Below are positions 9,272 to 16,945 of a stretch of 64,000 nucleotides of DNA, one piece after another. Numbering within the stretch: position 1 is the stretch's first letter; the number at the start of each line of letters is the position of its first letter. The stretch covers positions 1-64,000 of the forward strand of contig NZ_JACHGO010000010.1 in NCBI RefSeq assembly GCF_014202345.1, read 5' to 3'. Below the pieces are notes generated by a model, which ran no database searches, had not been told where the DNA came from, and saw nothing but the letters and a program-made list of their open reading frames with translations. A program made the position numbers and the translations under genes. This DNA is from Desulfovibrio intestinalis. Its GTDB lineage: Bacteria > Desulfobacterota > Desulfovibrionia > Desulfovibrionales > Desulfovibrionaceae.

Positions 9272-9952
9272 TTATTTTGCATTTCCGGCGGGAGCCTTGG
9301 CTTTTGCGGCCTTGTCAGCGCTTTTGTTTTCAGGCTTGGCGCTCTGTTCTGCTTCAGATTTGGCGTTCTGTTGCGGCTGCTGCGCCTTCTCCAGTTCCTG
9401 CACCATGGCCTTTTTAAGCTCTTCAGCGGCCTTGGGATCATTGAGGCCAGCGCTCAGGTGTTCCACACCCTTGGCCGGATTTTCAAGAAAATAGATGTAC
9501 AGCACGCCAAGACTGTAACGAACGGAAGCCTCGTCCTTGATGACAAGCACTTTTTCAAGCGCTTCGGCGGCTTCCTTGTTGCGTCCCTGATTGTGCATGA
9601 TGACGCCAAGCAGGTAGAGAGGCTTGGAGTTGCCAGTATCAAGCGTCACGGCACGCTGGGCAAAGGTTTCAGCCGCATCCCAGTTCTGCGCGCTTACAAG
9701 GTGTTCAACCAGATGGATCATGGCGGTGCTGTCGTTGGGATTTTCCGCCACCTGACGCATGAGCTTGCCTATCTGCTGGGCATCGTCGTCCTGCCCGCCA
9801 GCCTGAGCCGCCGGACCGGGCCGCCGCTGTTCGGTAAGCGAAGGCTTTTCAAAACGTTCCTTGAGCGAAGCGGCCAGCATGATTACAAGGCCCAGAGCCA
9901 GTACAATGATAAGCGCGCGCGAAGAAGTTGTGCGCTTGGGGCTGTCAGTCAT
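9272..9952 (-). CDS. TPR protein at the end of the ccm operon (CcmI/CcmH-like)
   Basis: The 226-residue protein has an N-terminal membrane anchor (RALIIVLALGLVIMLAASL, about residues 10-30). TPR-like helical pairs follow at about 60-170, then an Ala/Lys-rich tail. The ATG at 9952 is preferred to the upstream alternative at 10036: it has GGGAG upstream and overlaps the ccmD stop by 8 bases, showing translational coupling. In other Ccm systems a TPR protein (CcmI or the C-terminal half of CcmH) presents apocytochrome to the haem ligase. That role is plausible here because no CcmG or CcmH reductase is present. The assignment by position is an inference. Confidence 0.7.
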   Translation of the reverse strand: MTDSPKRTTSSRALIIVLALGLVIMLAASLKERFEKPSLTEQRRPGPAAQAGGQDDDAQQIGKLMRQVAENPNDSTAMIHLVEHLVSAQNWDAAETFAQRAVTLDTGNSKPLYLLGVIMHNQGRNKEAAEALEKVLVIKDEASVRYSLGVLYIYFLENPAKGVEHLSAGLNDPKAAEELKKAMVQELEKAQQPQQNAKSEAEQSAKPENKSADKAAKAKAPAGNAK

Positions 9953-10082
9953 GATTAATAATCTCCCATTGGGCAAGGCGTGCGGCAAGAGCGCGCTGGC
10001 GCGCCCCCATAAAGGCCAGGTAAGCGCCAAGGCCAATCCATACGGCGGCGTTGGCCATGATGATCCAGGTCAGGGTGTCCAT
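9945..10082 (-). CDS. ccmD: CcmD-like small membrane protein, 45 aa
   Basis: The frame starts MDTLTWIIMANAAVWIGLGA and continues through one transmembrane helix to an Arg-rich cytoplasmic segment (ARQRALAARL). This is the size and layout of CcmD, which holds the CcmABC ATPase together with CcmE and is needed to release holo-CcmE. The start has GGAGG five bases upstream. Its stop overlaps the next gene's start (ATGACTGA), and it sits directly after ccmC as in other ccm operons. Recognition rests on size, topology and position because CcmD sequences are poorly conserved. Confidence 0.75.
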   Translation of the reverse strand: MDTLTWIIMANAAVWIGLGAYLAFMGARQRALAARLAQWEIINHD

Positions 10083-10160
10083 ATGTCCTCCGTAGCAAGC
10101 CCGCCTCGCGTCCGTTCGCACCAGTGGGGAGCACGCGAGATTTTAGGCCGTGCGGTGCGG

Positions 10161-10853
10161 TTACAGTCCTTCTTGCATCAGCCTGTTCTGTTGCAGCGTA
10201 TCAAGGCGGGCAGCCAGATCAAGCTGGCGTTTGCGCATCCAGACCAGCCCGGCCCACAAAAAACCGAAGGATATTACGCAGGCTATTACCGTGAGGCGCA
10301 TTTCCGGCTCCAGCCCGCCGCCCTTGCTGCCAAAGACAGCCGGATGGATGGAGCGCCATATGCGTGCGGATAAAAAGACCAGCGGCACGTCAAGAAAGGC
10401 CACAATGCCAACCACGGCGCACACCACGTTGCGGCGCAGCGGCGGCAGGTCAAGCCCGCGCAGTACCAGATAGCCCGCATAGATAAACCACATGATGAGG
10501 GTAGTGGTCAGGCGCGGGTCCCACGTCCACCAGACGCCCCACGAGCGCCGCGCCCACAGCATGCCCGTGACGAGCGCCAGCGCGCTCAAAAGCACGCCCA
10601 CTTCGGCGGCTGCGGCACACAAACGGTCGGCACCGGGATTGCGCCGCCACAAGTAGGCCACGGAGCCCAGAAAGACGACAAAAAAACTTATGAGCGTCCA
10701 CCAGGCCAGGGGCAGGTGGATGTAGAAAATTTTCTGCGGCAGGCCCAAAGTCTGCTCAACTGGAGCATAGGCATAAATGAGCCACTGGCAGGCGGCAAAG
10801 GCCAGGCCGCCCGTGAGGGCCAGCAACTGCGGCAGCGGCGAAAACTTTGGCAT
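10161..10853 (-). CDS. ccmC: Haem exporter subunit CcmC
   Basis: The 230-residue membrane protein has six predicted helices and the tryptophan-rich haem-handling motif WGVWWTWDPRLT at about residue 105 (WWD domain). His residues flank the motif in adjacent periplasmic loops (IHLPLAWW and SIHPAVFG). CcmC binds haem at the periplasmic face and passes it to CcmE for covalent attachment. The start codon touches the ccmB stop. The protein is of typical length and should act with CcmA, B and D encoded beside it. Confidence 0.93.
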   Translation of the reverse strand: MPKFSPLPQLLALTGGLAFAACQWLIYAYAPVEQTLGLPQKIFYIHLPLAWWTLISFFVVFLGSVAYLWRRNPGADRLCAAAAEVGVLLSALALVTGMLWARRSWGVWWTWDPRLTTTLIMWFIYAGYLVLRGLDLPPLRRNVVCAVVGIVAFLDVPLVFLSARIWRSIHPAVFGSKGGGLEPEMRLTVIACVISFGFLWAGLVWMRKRQLDLAARLDTLQQNRLMQEGL

Positions 10854-11530
10854 TATTCGTCTCCTGCGTAGATATGGCCGAACAGCAGAAGCCCGGCTCC
10901 AAGAAATACGGCGTCAAAAGCTGCGGCCACGCCAAGCCACACGCCGGGGCCATCGGCACTGGGCGCGCCAAGGGCTTGCGCCCCAACGCTTATGCCCGCC
11001 AGCAAAAGAGGGGTCAGCAGAGGAAAAAGCACAATACTCAGCAGCGATTCGCGTGCAGCCTGCCCTTGGGCCAGAGCGCCCAGCAGCGAGCCCATAGCGC
11101 ACATGCCCACATCAGTAAGCGCCAGCGCAGCCAGCGCCTGCGGCAGCGGGCCGCTCAACTCCTGACCAAGAAAAACCACGCCTGCGGGAAGAAATATGAC
11201 TTGCGCCAGCAGCAGCAAAACCAGTCCCGCGCAACCCTTGCCAAGCCAGACGGCCTGAATGGGCGCGGGGCAGAGCAGCAGCCCCAGGCGGGCGTTATTG
11301 GCTTCCTCAAGAGCGTAAAGCTGATTGAAAATCAGCACCTGACAGAAGGCGGAGCTGAGCCAGAACACTGCAGCTGCGCTTTGCGGCGTCATGCGTTCGC
11401 CCACGCCCTGAGACAGGCTGAAAACAAAGAGCAGCAGCAGGCCGAGCAGCAATGCCTGCACCAGACCGCTGCCGCGCGCCAGCGTCAGGGAAAGGTCCTT
11501 GCGGGCCATAGCCAGGGTCAGGCGCAGCAC
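10853..11530 (-). CDS. ccmB: Haem exporter membrane subunit CcmB
   Basis: This 225-residue integral membrane protein has six hydrophobic helices and an early charged segment MARKDLSLTLARGSG that matches the cytosolic N-terminus of CcmB. It forms the membrane part of the CcmAB ABC transporter, whose ATP hydrolysis releases haem-loaded CcmE from CcmC and CcmD. Its start overlaps the end of ccmA by 13 bases and its stop overlaps the start of ccmC, so translation is tightly coupled. Confidence 0.9.
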   Translation of the reverse strand: MLRLTLAMARKDLSLTLARGSGLVQALLLGLLLLFVFSLSQGVGERMTPQSAAAVFWLSSAFCQVLIFNQLYALEEANNARLGLLLCPAPIQAVWLGKGCAGLVLLLLAQVIFLPAGVVFLGQELSGPLPQALAALALTDVGMCAMGSLLGALAQGQAARESLLSIVLFPLLTPLLLAGISVGAQALGAPSADGPGVWLGVAAAFDAVFLGAGLLLFGHIYAGDE

Positions 11531-12321
11531 TGTGGGCCTCCCTGCGGGGCTTCGCCGTTTTGTCCAGAATTCTGTATACAGCCGTCATTGTTTTCAGGGC
11601 CTTGAGGGGCACCTGACGTGCTGCCTGCAACTGCGTCACTGGTTTCAGCCTCGGCGTTGCTTGCAGCCGTGACATTGGACACAACTGCCGTACCGGGCAG
11701 GTACCCTGATGGAGAGCCGTCGTAGGCCAGTTTGCGGCCTTCCAGAGCCAGCAGGCGGTCGGCCAGTGGCGCGTCGCCTGCCAGATCATGACTGATAAGT
11801 ATGACGCAGGCGTCACGAGCACGGGCATCAAGCACTTCACGGCGAAGCAGAGCCAAAGAGCTGGCGTCTAGCCCTGTGCCCGGTTCGTCCAGCAACAACA
11901 GGTTGGGTGCCTGCATGAGCACGCGAGCCAGATTCAGGCGCTGCGCCATACCACGCGAGAACACTCCGGCGCGTTCATGCGCGTGGGCTTCAAGCCCCAC
12001 ACGCTCAAGAGCGGCCATGAGACCCTGGCTGGAATACGCAAGCCCGCAGGCAGAGCGCCAGAAGTTGAGGTTTTCCAGCGCCGTGAGGCCGGGATACAGA
12101 AACGTGGAGTGACCGAGGTAGCCCACGCGGGCGTTTTCAGCCAATCGTGATTCGCCAGCGCTGGGGCGTGAAAGCCCCGCCATAATACGCATGAGCGTGC
12201 TTTTGCCCGCGCCGTTGCCCCCAACCAGCATGGTCACGCTGGCGGGCGCAAAGGCACAGCTCACATCCTTGAAGATGACCTTGACCCCGTAGGTCTTGGC
12301 AACACGCACAAGTTCCAGCAC
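11518..12321 (-). CDS. ccmA: Haem exporter ATP-binding protein CcmA
   Basis: ABC ATPase of 267 residues with Walker A GGNGAGKST (about 34-42), signature FSRGMAQRLNLA (about 130), Walker B LLLLDEPGTGLD and a switch His (ISHD). The first 200 residues are a normal CcmA. The remaining 60 or so form an Ala/Ser/Gly/Asn-rich tail ending GGPQCCA, which is not usual for the family. It pairs with CcmB to drive haem transfer from CcmE. It lies 18 bases after ccmF. Confidence 0.92.
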   Translation of the reverse strand: MLELVRVAKTYGVKVIFKDVSCAFAPASVTMLVGGNGAGKSTLMRIMAGLSRPSAGESRLAENARVGYLGHSTFLYPGLTALENLNFWRSACGLAYSSQGLMAALERVGLEAHAHERAGVFSRGMAQRLNLARVLMQAPNLLLLDEPGTGLDASSLALLRREVLDARARDACVILISHDLAGDAPLADRLLALEGRKLAYDGSPSGYLPGTAVVSNVTAASNAEAETSDAVAGSTSGAPQGPENNDGCIQNSGQNGEAPQGGPQCCA

Positions 12322-12339
12322 TGGCGGCTCTCCGGCGGG

Positions 12340-14304
12340 CTAGGCCGCTCCGTTCCTGCGGTTGGCTCCGGCTTCATCGTCATCATCGTCTTCGGCCAGT
12401 TCTGCGGCCTCGGCGGCGCTGGCCTGCTTGCGGCGGCGCAGCCCGATCAGGGGTACGATGCTCATGATGGTGCCGCCAATCCACAACCAGTTGACCAGCG
12501 GTTCCACACTGAGCTTGACCACAACGTGCGAATCTTCGTCCAGACCAAGCAGCGACGCGTATATTTCGTTGCCAAAGCTGGGAATCACGTCAACTTCAGA
12601 GAACTGCATGCTGCCGAATTTTTCGTACAAGCGGCGTTCGGGAGCCACAATACCAAGGTCTTTGCCGTCTTTGTCGGTAATACGAACGCGTGCGGCAATA
12701 TAATCGTAACCGGGACGGGTGCCTTCATTCAGTTCCAGCAGCGTTGCGGTGTAGCCAGCCAGTTTCTGGGACTGCCCCACGGTAAAGTGCAAGTCGCTTT
12801 CCTGCTTGTACGGGCCGGAAAAGGCGATGCCCAGAGCCATGAGGGCCATGCCGAGGTGCGCGCCAAGAGCACCAAGGCTGTTGGGCTGCCTGCGCACGGA
12901 TTTGTCGGCCAGTTGAAAGAGTATACCTGTGAGAATGGCGATGGCAGAGGCCGCGCCAAGCAGGGCAGTGGGCTGGCGGAAGCCCATAAACCAGATGGCC
13001 GCGCCGCTGGCCACAAAGACGGCCACCACGGCAAAGAAGGCGTTTTTGTTACGCAAACCGCCGCCCCAGCCGAGCCAGGGGCAGGCCGCCATCATGAGCA
13101 TGAGCAGCGCGCCCAGGGGCAGACAGACGCGGTTATAGAAGTTGGCATCAAGCCCGCGCGGGGCAGAAGCCCAAAGTTTGCTGATAACGGGCCACATTGT
13201 GGCCACAAGAATGATGGCCGCCAGAGCCAGCAGCACCCAGGCCACCAGCGTCAGGAAGCCCTCGCGGCTGTCCAGACCAGCCAGGGGGCGGCCCTGCTTG
13301 GGAGCTATAAGGGGCACCCAGAGGGAGATAACAAGGCCAGCAATGATGAACCACGTGAGGGGCGTGCCCACACCGCCGTCGCCAAAGGCGTGCACAGAGT
13401 CAATAACGCCGCTGCGCACAAGATAGGTGGCAAAAAAGGCAGAAACCGTGGTCAGGGCCATCATGGCCACGTTGACGCGGCCAAGCTTGTTACGGCGGTC
13501 TTCAATAATCAGGGTGTGCAGTGCTGCGGAACCGATGAGCCAGGGGATGAGAGAGGCGTTTTCCACCGGGTCCCATGCCCAGTAACCGCCCCAGCCAAGT
13601 TCCATATAGGCCCACCACGCGCCAAGCACGATGCCCGAGGTCAGGAACAGCCATGCGAGAATGATGACCGGGCGCGAAATGCGGTACCACGCGCCTTCAG
13701 TGGACGCCTGACCCGAAAGGGCCTGGGCCAGCGCCAGACATGCGGGAATGGTAAAGCCGCCGTAGCCCAGAAAGAGCAGGGGCGGATGAAAAATCATGCC
13801 GGGGTTCTGCAGCAGGGGGTTCAGACCGTTGCCGTCCGCCGGGGCGGGGCTTTGCAGAATAAAGGGATTGCTCCAGCTGGTAAGGATAAGGGCAAAGAAG
13901 CCCATGATGGAGTAGAAAAATGTCCAGTACCACAGGCGCGTGGAACCACTCAGGTTCTTATAGGCGCGCGTACATGCGAAAAGCGAGCCGCTGACGCCCA
14001 CGGCCAGCGCCCAGAACAGCATGGAGCCGGGCTGCCCGGCCCAGAATGCGGTCAGGCGGTAAAAGACCGGAAGAATGCGGTCGGTATAGCTGGCCACATA
14101 CTGCACCTGAAAATCGTACCAGAACAGGGCGTGCAGCAGAATGGCGGAAGAAAGCAGCAGTGCGCCGCTGATGACTACATGGGCTTTTTCGACAATTCGC
14201 AGGGAGTCTTCGCGTCCTTGCCACAATTGCAGCAGGGCCAGGCCGCCGCCGCCCAAAGATGTGAGCAGGGCCAACAGAAGGAGAGCAAAGGCAAAAACGT
14301 ACAT
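12340..14304 (-). CDS. ccmF: Cytochrome c haem lyase subunit CcmF
   Basis: This 654-residue polytopic protein carries the WWD motif WGGYWAWDPVENASLIPWL at about residue 235. Periplasmic His residues expected for haem binding surround it, and a large periplasmic domain lies near the C-terminus (about 510-610). The extreme C-terminus is an acidic run (EDDDDDE). CcmF takes haem from CcmE and ligates it to the CXXCH of apocytochromes. Because no CcmH or CcmG gene is present here, this CcmF probably works without them, as described for Desulfovibrio-type Ccm systems. The start at 14304 follows AGGAGT-like sequence. Confidence 0.95.
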   Translation of the reverse strand: MYVFAFALLLLALLTSLGGGGLALLQLWQGREDSLRIVEKAHVVISGALLLSSAILLHALFWYDFQVQYVASYTDRILPVFYRLTAFWAGQPGSMLFWALAVGVSGSLFACTRAYKNLSGSTRLWYWTFFYSIMGFFALILTSWSNPFILQSPAPADGNGLNPLLQNPGMIFHPPLLFLGYGGFTIPACLALAQALSGQASTEGAWYRISRPVIILAWLFLTSGIVLGAWWAYMELGWGGYWAWDPVENASLIPWLIGSAALHTLIIEDRRNKLGRVNVAMMALTTVSAFFATYLVRSGVIDSVHAFGDGGVGTPLTWFIIAGLVISLWVPLIAPKQGRPLAGLDSREGFLTLVAWVLLALAAIILVATMWPVISKLWASAPRGLDANFYNRVCLPLGALLMLMMAACPWLGWGGGLRNKNAFFAVVAVFVASGAAIWFMGFRQPTALLGAASAIAILTGILFQLADKSVRRQPNSLGALGAHLGMALMALGIAFSGPYKQESDLHFTVGQSQKLAGYTATLLELNEGTRPGYDYIAARVRITDKDGKDLGIVAPERRLYEKFGSMQFSEVDVIPSFGNEIYASLLGLDEDSHVVVKLSVEPLVNWLWIGGTIMSIVPLIGLRRRKQASAAEAAELAEDDDDDEAGANRRNGAA

Positions 14305-14657
14305 GGGACTCCTTTTACAAGGCCTTGAGGCCGTGGTGCGGGGCCGCGCGCCGCCTTATGCGGAAGGGCTGCCCCCATGCGCAAAATGTCCGGCAATGCG
14401 CCGGGCCAGGGGTCTGTCAGACCAAGTTCACAGCGATGCTTTCGCCATCAAGGCCATTGCATCATCTGGGGCATTTTTACTTTGAAATATGTAGCTAATG
14501 GCAAGGCATCGCTGCCATCGCCGCAGCAGTTGCCCGCCATTGCGGCGCAAGCGCAGTTTCAGTTGTCTCGCACAGGCTCTGCGTGAGACAGCGCTGCCAT
14601 TTCTTTGCGCTGTTAAGCGCCAGAGAGAGCGTTGTAAATCTGTCTCGCAATCCGGCG
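14305..14657. other. 353-base gap between ccmE and ccmF with a long inverted repeat
   Basis: No credible gene. The segment contains a near-perfect inverted repeat, AGCGATGCTTTCGCCAT (14431-14447) against ATGGCAAGGCATCGCT (about 14499-14514). The loop of about 50 bases includes GCATTTTTACTTTGAAAT, reminiscent of the dispersed repeat ends. It splits ccmE from the rest of the operon and may be a decayed repeat copy or a processing site. Confidence 0.45.
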
Positions 14658-15071
14658 TCAGCTTTGCCGATTTTCTTTTTCGTACTTGGACGGGCACTTG
14701 GTCATGAGCGTTTTGGCCACAAAACTGCCCTGGGCGTCCATGCCGCCTTCAACGATAACTTCCGCGCCAGCCTTGAAGGTGTCGGGCACGGTGCCGCTGT
14801 AGCGCACGGCTATGGTCTGGCTGGCATTGTCCTTGTCTTCAAGCAGAAAATTTACACCCGTCCCTGCCGAAGTTTTTTCAATGCCTTCAGGCGCAACGGT
14901 CCCGAAAAGCCGGGCAGAGGTCAATTTTTCAGGGGTAGCGGCTCTGGCTTCAGAAACGTTCAGAAAGTAAACGCTGTTTTCCGAAAAGCCCGAATAGGTC
15001 AGATAGCCGACGCCGCCAAGAAAAAGCAGCAGGGCTACTATATAGATGCCGGTGTTTTTTTTGCGGGCCAT
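14658..15071 (-). CDS. ccmE: Periplasmic haem chaperone CcmE, Cys (CxxxY) variant
   Basis: The 137-residue protein has one N-terminal membrane anchor (about 8-28) and a periplasmic OB-fold domain. The haem-attachment region reads KTLMTKCPSKYEKE. The usual HxxxY is replaced by CxxxY, as in Desulfovibrio and some archaeal CcmE proteins. That variant is known to go with Ccm systems lacking CcmG and CcmH, and neither is found here. ATG 15071 is chosen over the upstream start at 15110 because GAGG precedes it and the anchor then starts normally. It is the first gene of the ccm group, separated from ccmF by 353 bases. Confidence 0.93.
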   Translation of the reverse strand: MARKKNTGIYIVALLLFLGGVGYLTYSGFSENSVYFLNVSEARAATPEKLTSARLFGTVAPEGIEKTSAGTGVNFLLEDKDNASQTIAVRYSGTVPDTFKAGAEVIVEGGMDAQGSFVAKTLMTKCPSKYEKENRQS

Positions 15072-15616
15072 GAGTACCTCATTTCTTCGGTATGCGCGGT
15101 TTGTCACCAATCGGAAAACACGCCGTGGCAGGCGTACCCCGCAAGTGAATCATAGCCCGTGACGTGGTGGGCCCATATGCGCGTCTGTACGGGAAACAAC
15201 CTAGACCATTTCCAACTCTCTGACAAGGTGAGAATAATTATTGTTAGAAGGGCCAGGCGGGCAGCGGCGCGGATTTTGTGATTCAGACACAGAGGACAGG
15301 GTACGGGAATTCCCATCTTAGAACTAGGCAAGTGATTAATTACTTAAATAAATTCCGCAGCGGCACGAAAATATATACGCGCAAAAAATGGGCGCGTCAG
15401 TCGCCTGCATGACAGTTTGAGGGGATTACGGCAGGCAAAAACTTTTTTTGCGTGGCCGGGTGTTGGCGTCATTTTTGTCACTTGGCAGGCTGTTTTTGTT
15501 CGCTTGCAGGAAATGGGCGGGCGTTTCCTGCAAAAAAAGACGGTTTGCCGTCGGTGCTGCCGGGTTTATGGCCGACGGGGCAGCCCGTGTTTAAAGGGCT
15601 GCCCTGCGTCGCTGGC
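15072..15616. other. Gap upstream of ccmE, no gene seen
   Basis: About 545 bases. The right part carries the terminator of the flavodoxin-fold gene. The middle (about 15310-15380) is A+T-rich (TTAATTACTTAAATAAATT) and could hold the ccmE promoter. Short ORFs here lack a ribosome-binding site and any recognisable feature. Confidence 0.5.
15578..15604 (-). terminator. Terminator of the flavodoxin-fold oxidoreductase gene
   Basis: GGGCAGCCC (15578-15586) pairs with GGGCTGCCC (15596-15604). The hairpin starts 13 bases past the stop codon at 15617. The T-run is weak, so termination efficiency is uncertain. Confidence 0.65.
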
Positions 15617-16159
15617 CTACATGTTTTTGATAAAGGTCACATAGTCTTTAGCGTTCTGGGCGACGCGGGGCAGGTATTCCGTACCTTCTTTTTCCGCCTG
15701 TTCTGTGCCGTAAAAGGCGAAAAATGAGCGGTAGTCGGCATGGCAGTAGGAAAAGCTCAGTTCAAAGGGCCGTAGAATTTCTGTCAGGGTATAGTGGTAT
15801 CTGCCAGTGGAAGAGTAGTCATTGGCGTCAACGCCAGCGCTTACGGCCAGAGCGATTTTACGGCCTTGCAGTTTTTTTCCCTGGGAACCATAGGCCCATC
15901 CGTAGGTGAGAACCTCATCAAGCCATTTTTTCATCATGGGCGGGCAATTGAACCAGTACAGGGGAAATTGCAGCACCAGTTTGCCGTGTTGCTCCACAAG
16001 GGCCTGCTCGGCAGCGGCATCAATGGCGCTGTTGGGGTAGATTGCTTCAAGATGGCGCACCGTGAACTGATCGGTATGTTTTTTCAGTTCCTGGCCCCAG
16101 GTTTTGTTGATTACCGATTTTTCAAAACTTGGGTGTGAAAGTATGACAAGGGTTTTCAT
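15617..16159 (-). CDS. NAD(P)H:quinone oxidoreductase, flavodoxin-like fold (YwrO/KefG family)
   Basis: This 180-residue cytosolic flavoprotein opens with LVILSHPSFEKSVINK, the flavin-phosphate loop of the NQO1/KefG family. FPLYWFNCPPMMKKWLDEV and LTYGWAYG follow as the flavin-contacting segments. Such enzymes reduce quinones or nitro compounds by two electrons and often answer electrophile stress. It is transcribed divergently from an HxlR regulator whose start lies 174 bases away, the classical arrangement for a redox-sensing regulator and its target. The substrate cannot be read from sequence. Confidence 0.85.
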   Translation of the reverse strand: MKTLVILSHPSFEKSVINKTWGQELKKHTDQFTVRHLEAIYPNSAIDAAAEQALVEQHGKLVLQFPLYWFNCPPMMKKWLDEVLTYGWAYGSQGKKLQGRKIALAVSAGVDANDYSSTGRYHYTLTEILRPFELSFSYCHADYRSFFAFYGTEQAEKEGTEYLPRVAQNAKDYVTFIKNM

Positions 16160-16291
16160 GAGGCATTCTCCCCGCGCTGCTTATAAGAGCGCATGTGTTT
16201 CAATTTCGGGATGGCCGCTTCCCCGGCGGGTGCTTCCATAAAGCGCAGCCACACCATAGAGAGTTGTATGCCTGTAGGTATTTTTGTAAAG

Positions 16292-16316
16292 TATGCACAT
16301 TTATAACATATACTAA
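16292..16316. promoter_or_regulatory. Possible HxlR operator in the divergent promoter region
   Basis: The A+T-rich spacer has AGTAT and ATACT arms separated by 15 bases, midway between the divergent oxidoreductase and regulator genes. HxlR proteins are dimers that bind such spaced palindromes. The match is short and the call is tentative. Confidence 0.3.
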
Positions 16317-16333
16317 CTTTTAGGAAAGTGTGG

Positions 16334-16696
16334 ATGGAAGAAGATACGCAGCTTTGTTGCCTCACGGGCGTCAACGTAAAGGATACGGGATTCGGCTATA
16401 CGCTTTCCCTTATTGGCGGAAAGTACAAAATGACGATTCTCTACTGGCTGGCCGGGAAAAAGGTGTTGCGGCACAATGAACTGAAGCGGGCCATTGGCGG
16501 CATTTCGTTCAAGACTTTGAGCGTTATGCTCAAGGAACTTGAAGGAGACGGCCTTGTGCTGCGCCGCGAGTACCCCCAGGTGCCGCCCAAGGTGGAATAC
16601 TCGCTGACGGAACGCGGGCTTTCGCTTATCCCTGTGCTGGATGCCATGTGCTACTGGGGCGAAAAAAACAGGCCGGATCAGCCCGTAAAGGCATGA
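16334..16696 (+). CDS. HxlR-family transcriptional regulator
   Basis: The 120-residue winged-helix protein has the family core LSLIGGKYKMTILYWL (about 24-39), the recognition helix region ISFKTLSVMLKELEGDGLVLRREY and the wing VPPKVEYSLTERG. N-terminal Cys residues (LCCLTG) sit near the place where the redox-active Cys of YodB/HypR-type members lies, so thiol sensing is possible. ATG 16334 is preferred to GTG 16328 because TAGGAAAG is better spaced from it. The divergent flavodoxin-fold oxidoreductase is the likely target. Confidence 0.88.
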   Translation: MEEDTQLCCLTGVNVKDTGFGYTLSLIGGKYKMTILYWLAGKKVLRHNELKRAIGGISFKTLSVMLKELEGDGLVLRREYPQVPPKVEYSLTERGLSLIPVLDAMCYWGEKNRPDQPVKA

Positions 16697-16763
16697 TCCG
16701 ACCCGTGTTATTGTCGCGTTGCCGTGTAACGCTGATGGTTTTTCCAGACGATAGGGGCTACCT

Positions 16764-16885
16764 CTAGAGCAGATTAACTTTGAAAATACGTATTCTCAAA
16801 GTTTAATACACGCTCATTATGGCGGCCTTCATGGCGGGCGTCTGCTCACGCAGCCACCTTGGCATTTCAAAGTTGAAATGCTCTA
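16764..16885. repeat. MITE-like repeat element with inverted ends (short, complete copy)
   Basis: This 122-base element has matching inverted ends. The left end is CTAGAGCAGATTAAC plus TTTGAAA. The complement of the right end is TAGAGCATTTCAACTTTGAA. Each end is itself palindromic (TTTGAAAATACGTATTCTCAAA-type and GCATTTCAAAGTTGAAATGC). It has no coding capacity and sits between the HxlR gene and ppx, both of which point towards it. Confidence 0.65.
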
Positions 16886-16945
16886 ACCGGAGAGCATTTG
16901 CCCCAAGGGTAAGAGAAAGGCCCTTTGACGCAGCCTGCTGAACCC

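Noticed and set aside
12526..14328. 600-codon ORF antisense to ccmF
   Set aside because: Lies wholly opposite ccmF, is rich in Gly, Ala, His, Gln and Arg as expected of a G+C-rich shadow frame, has no motif and no ribosome-binding site.
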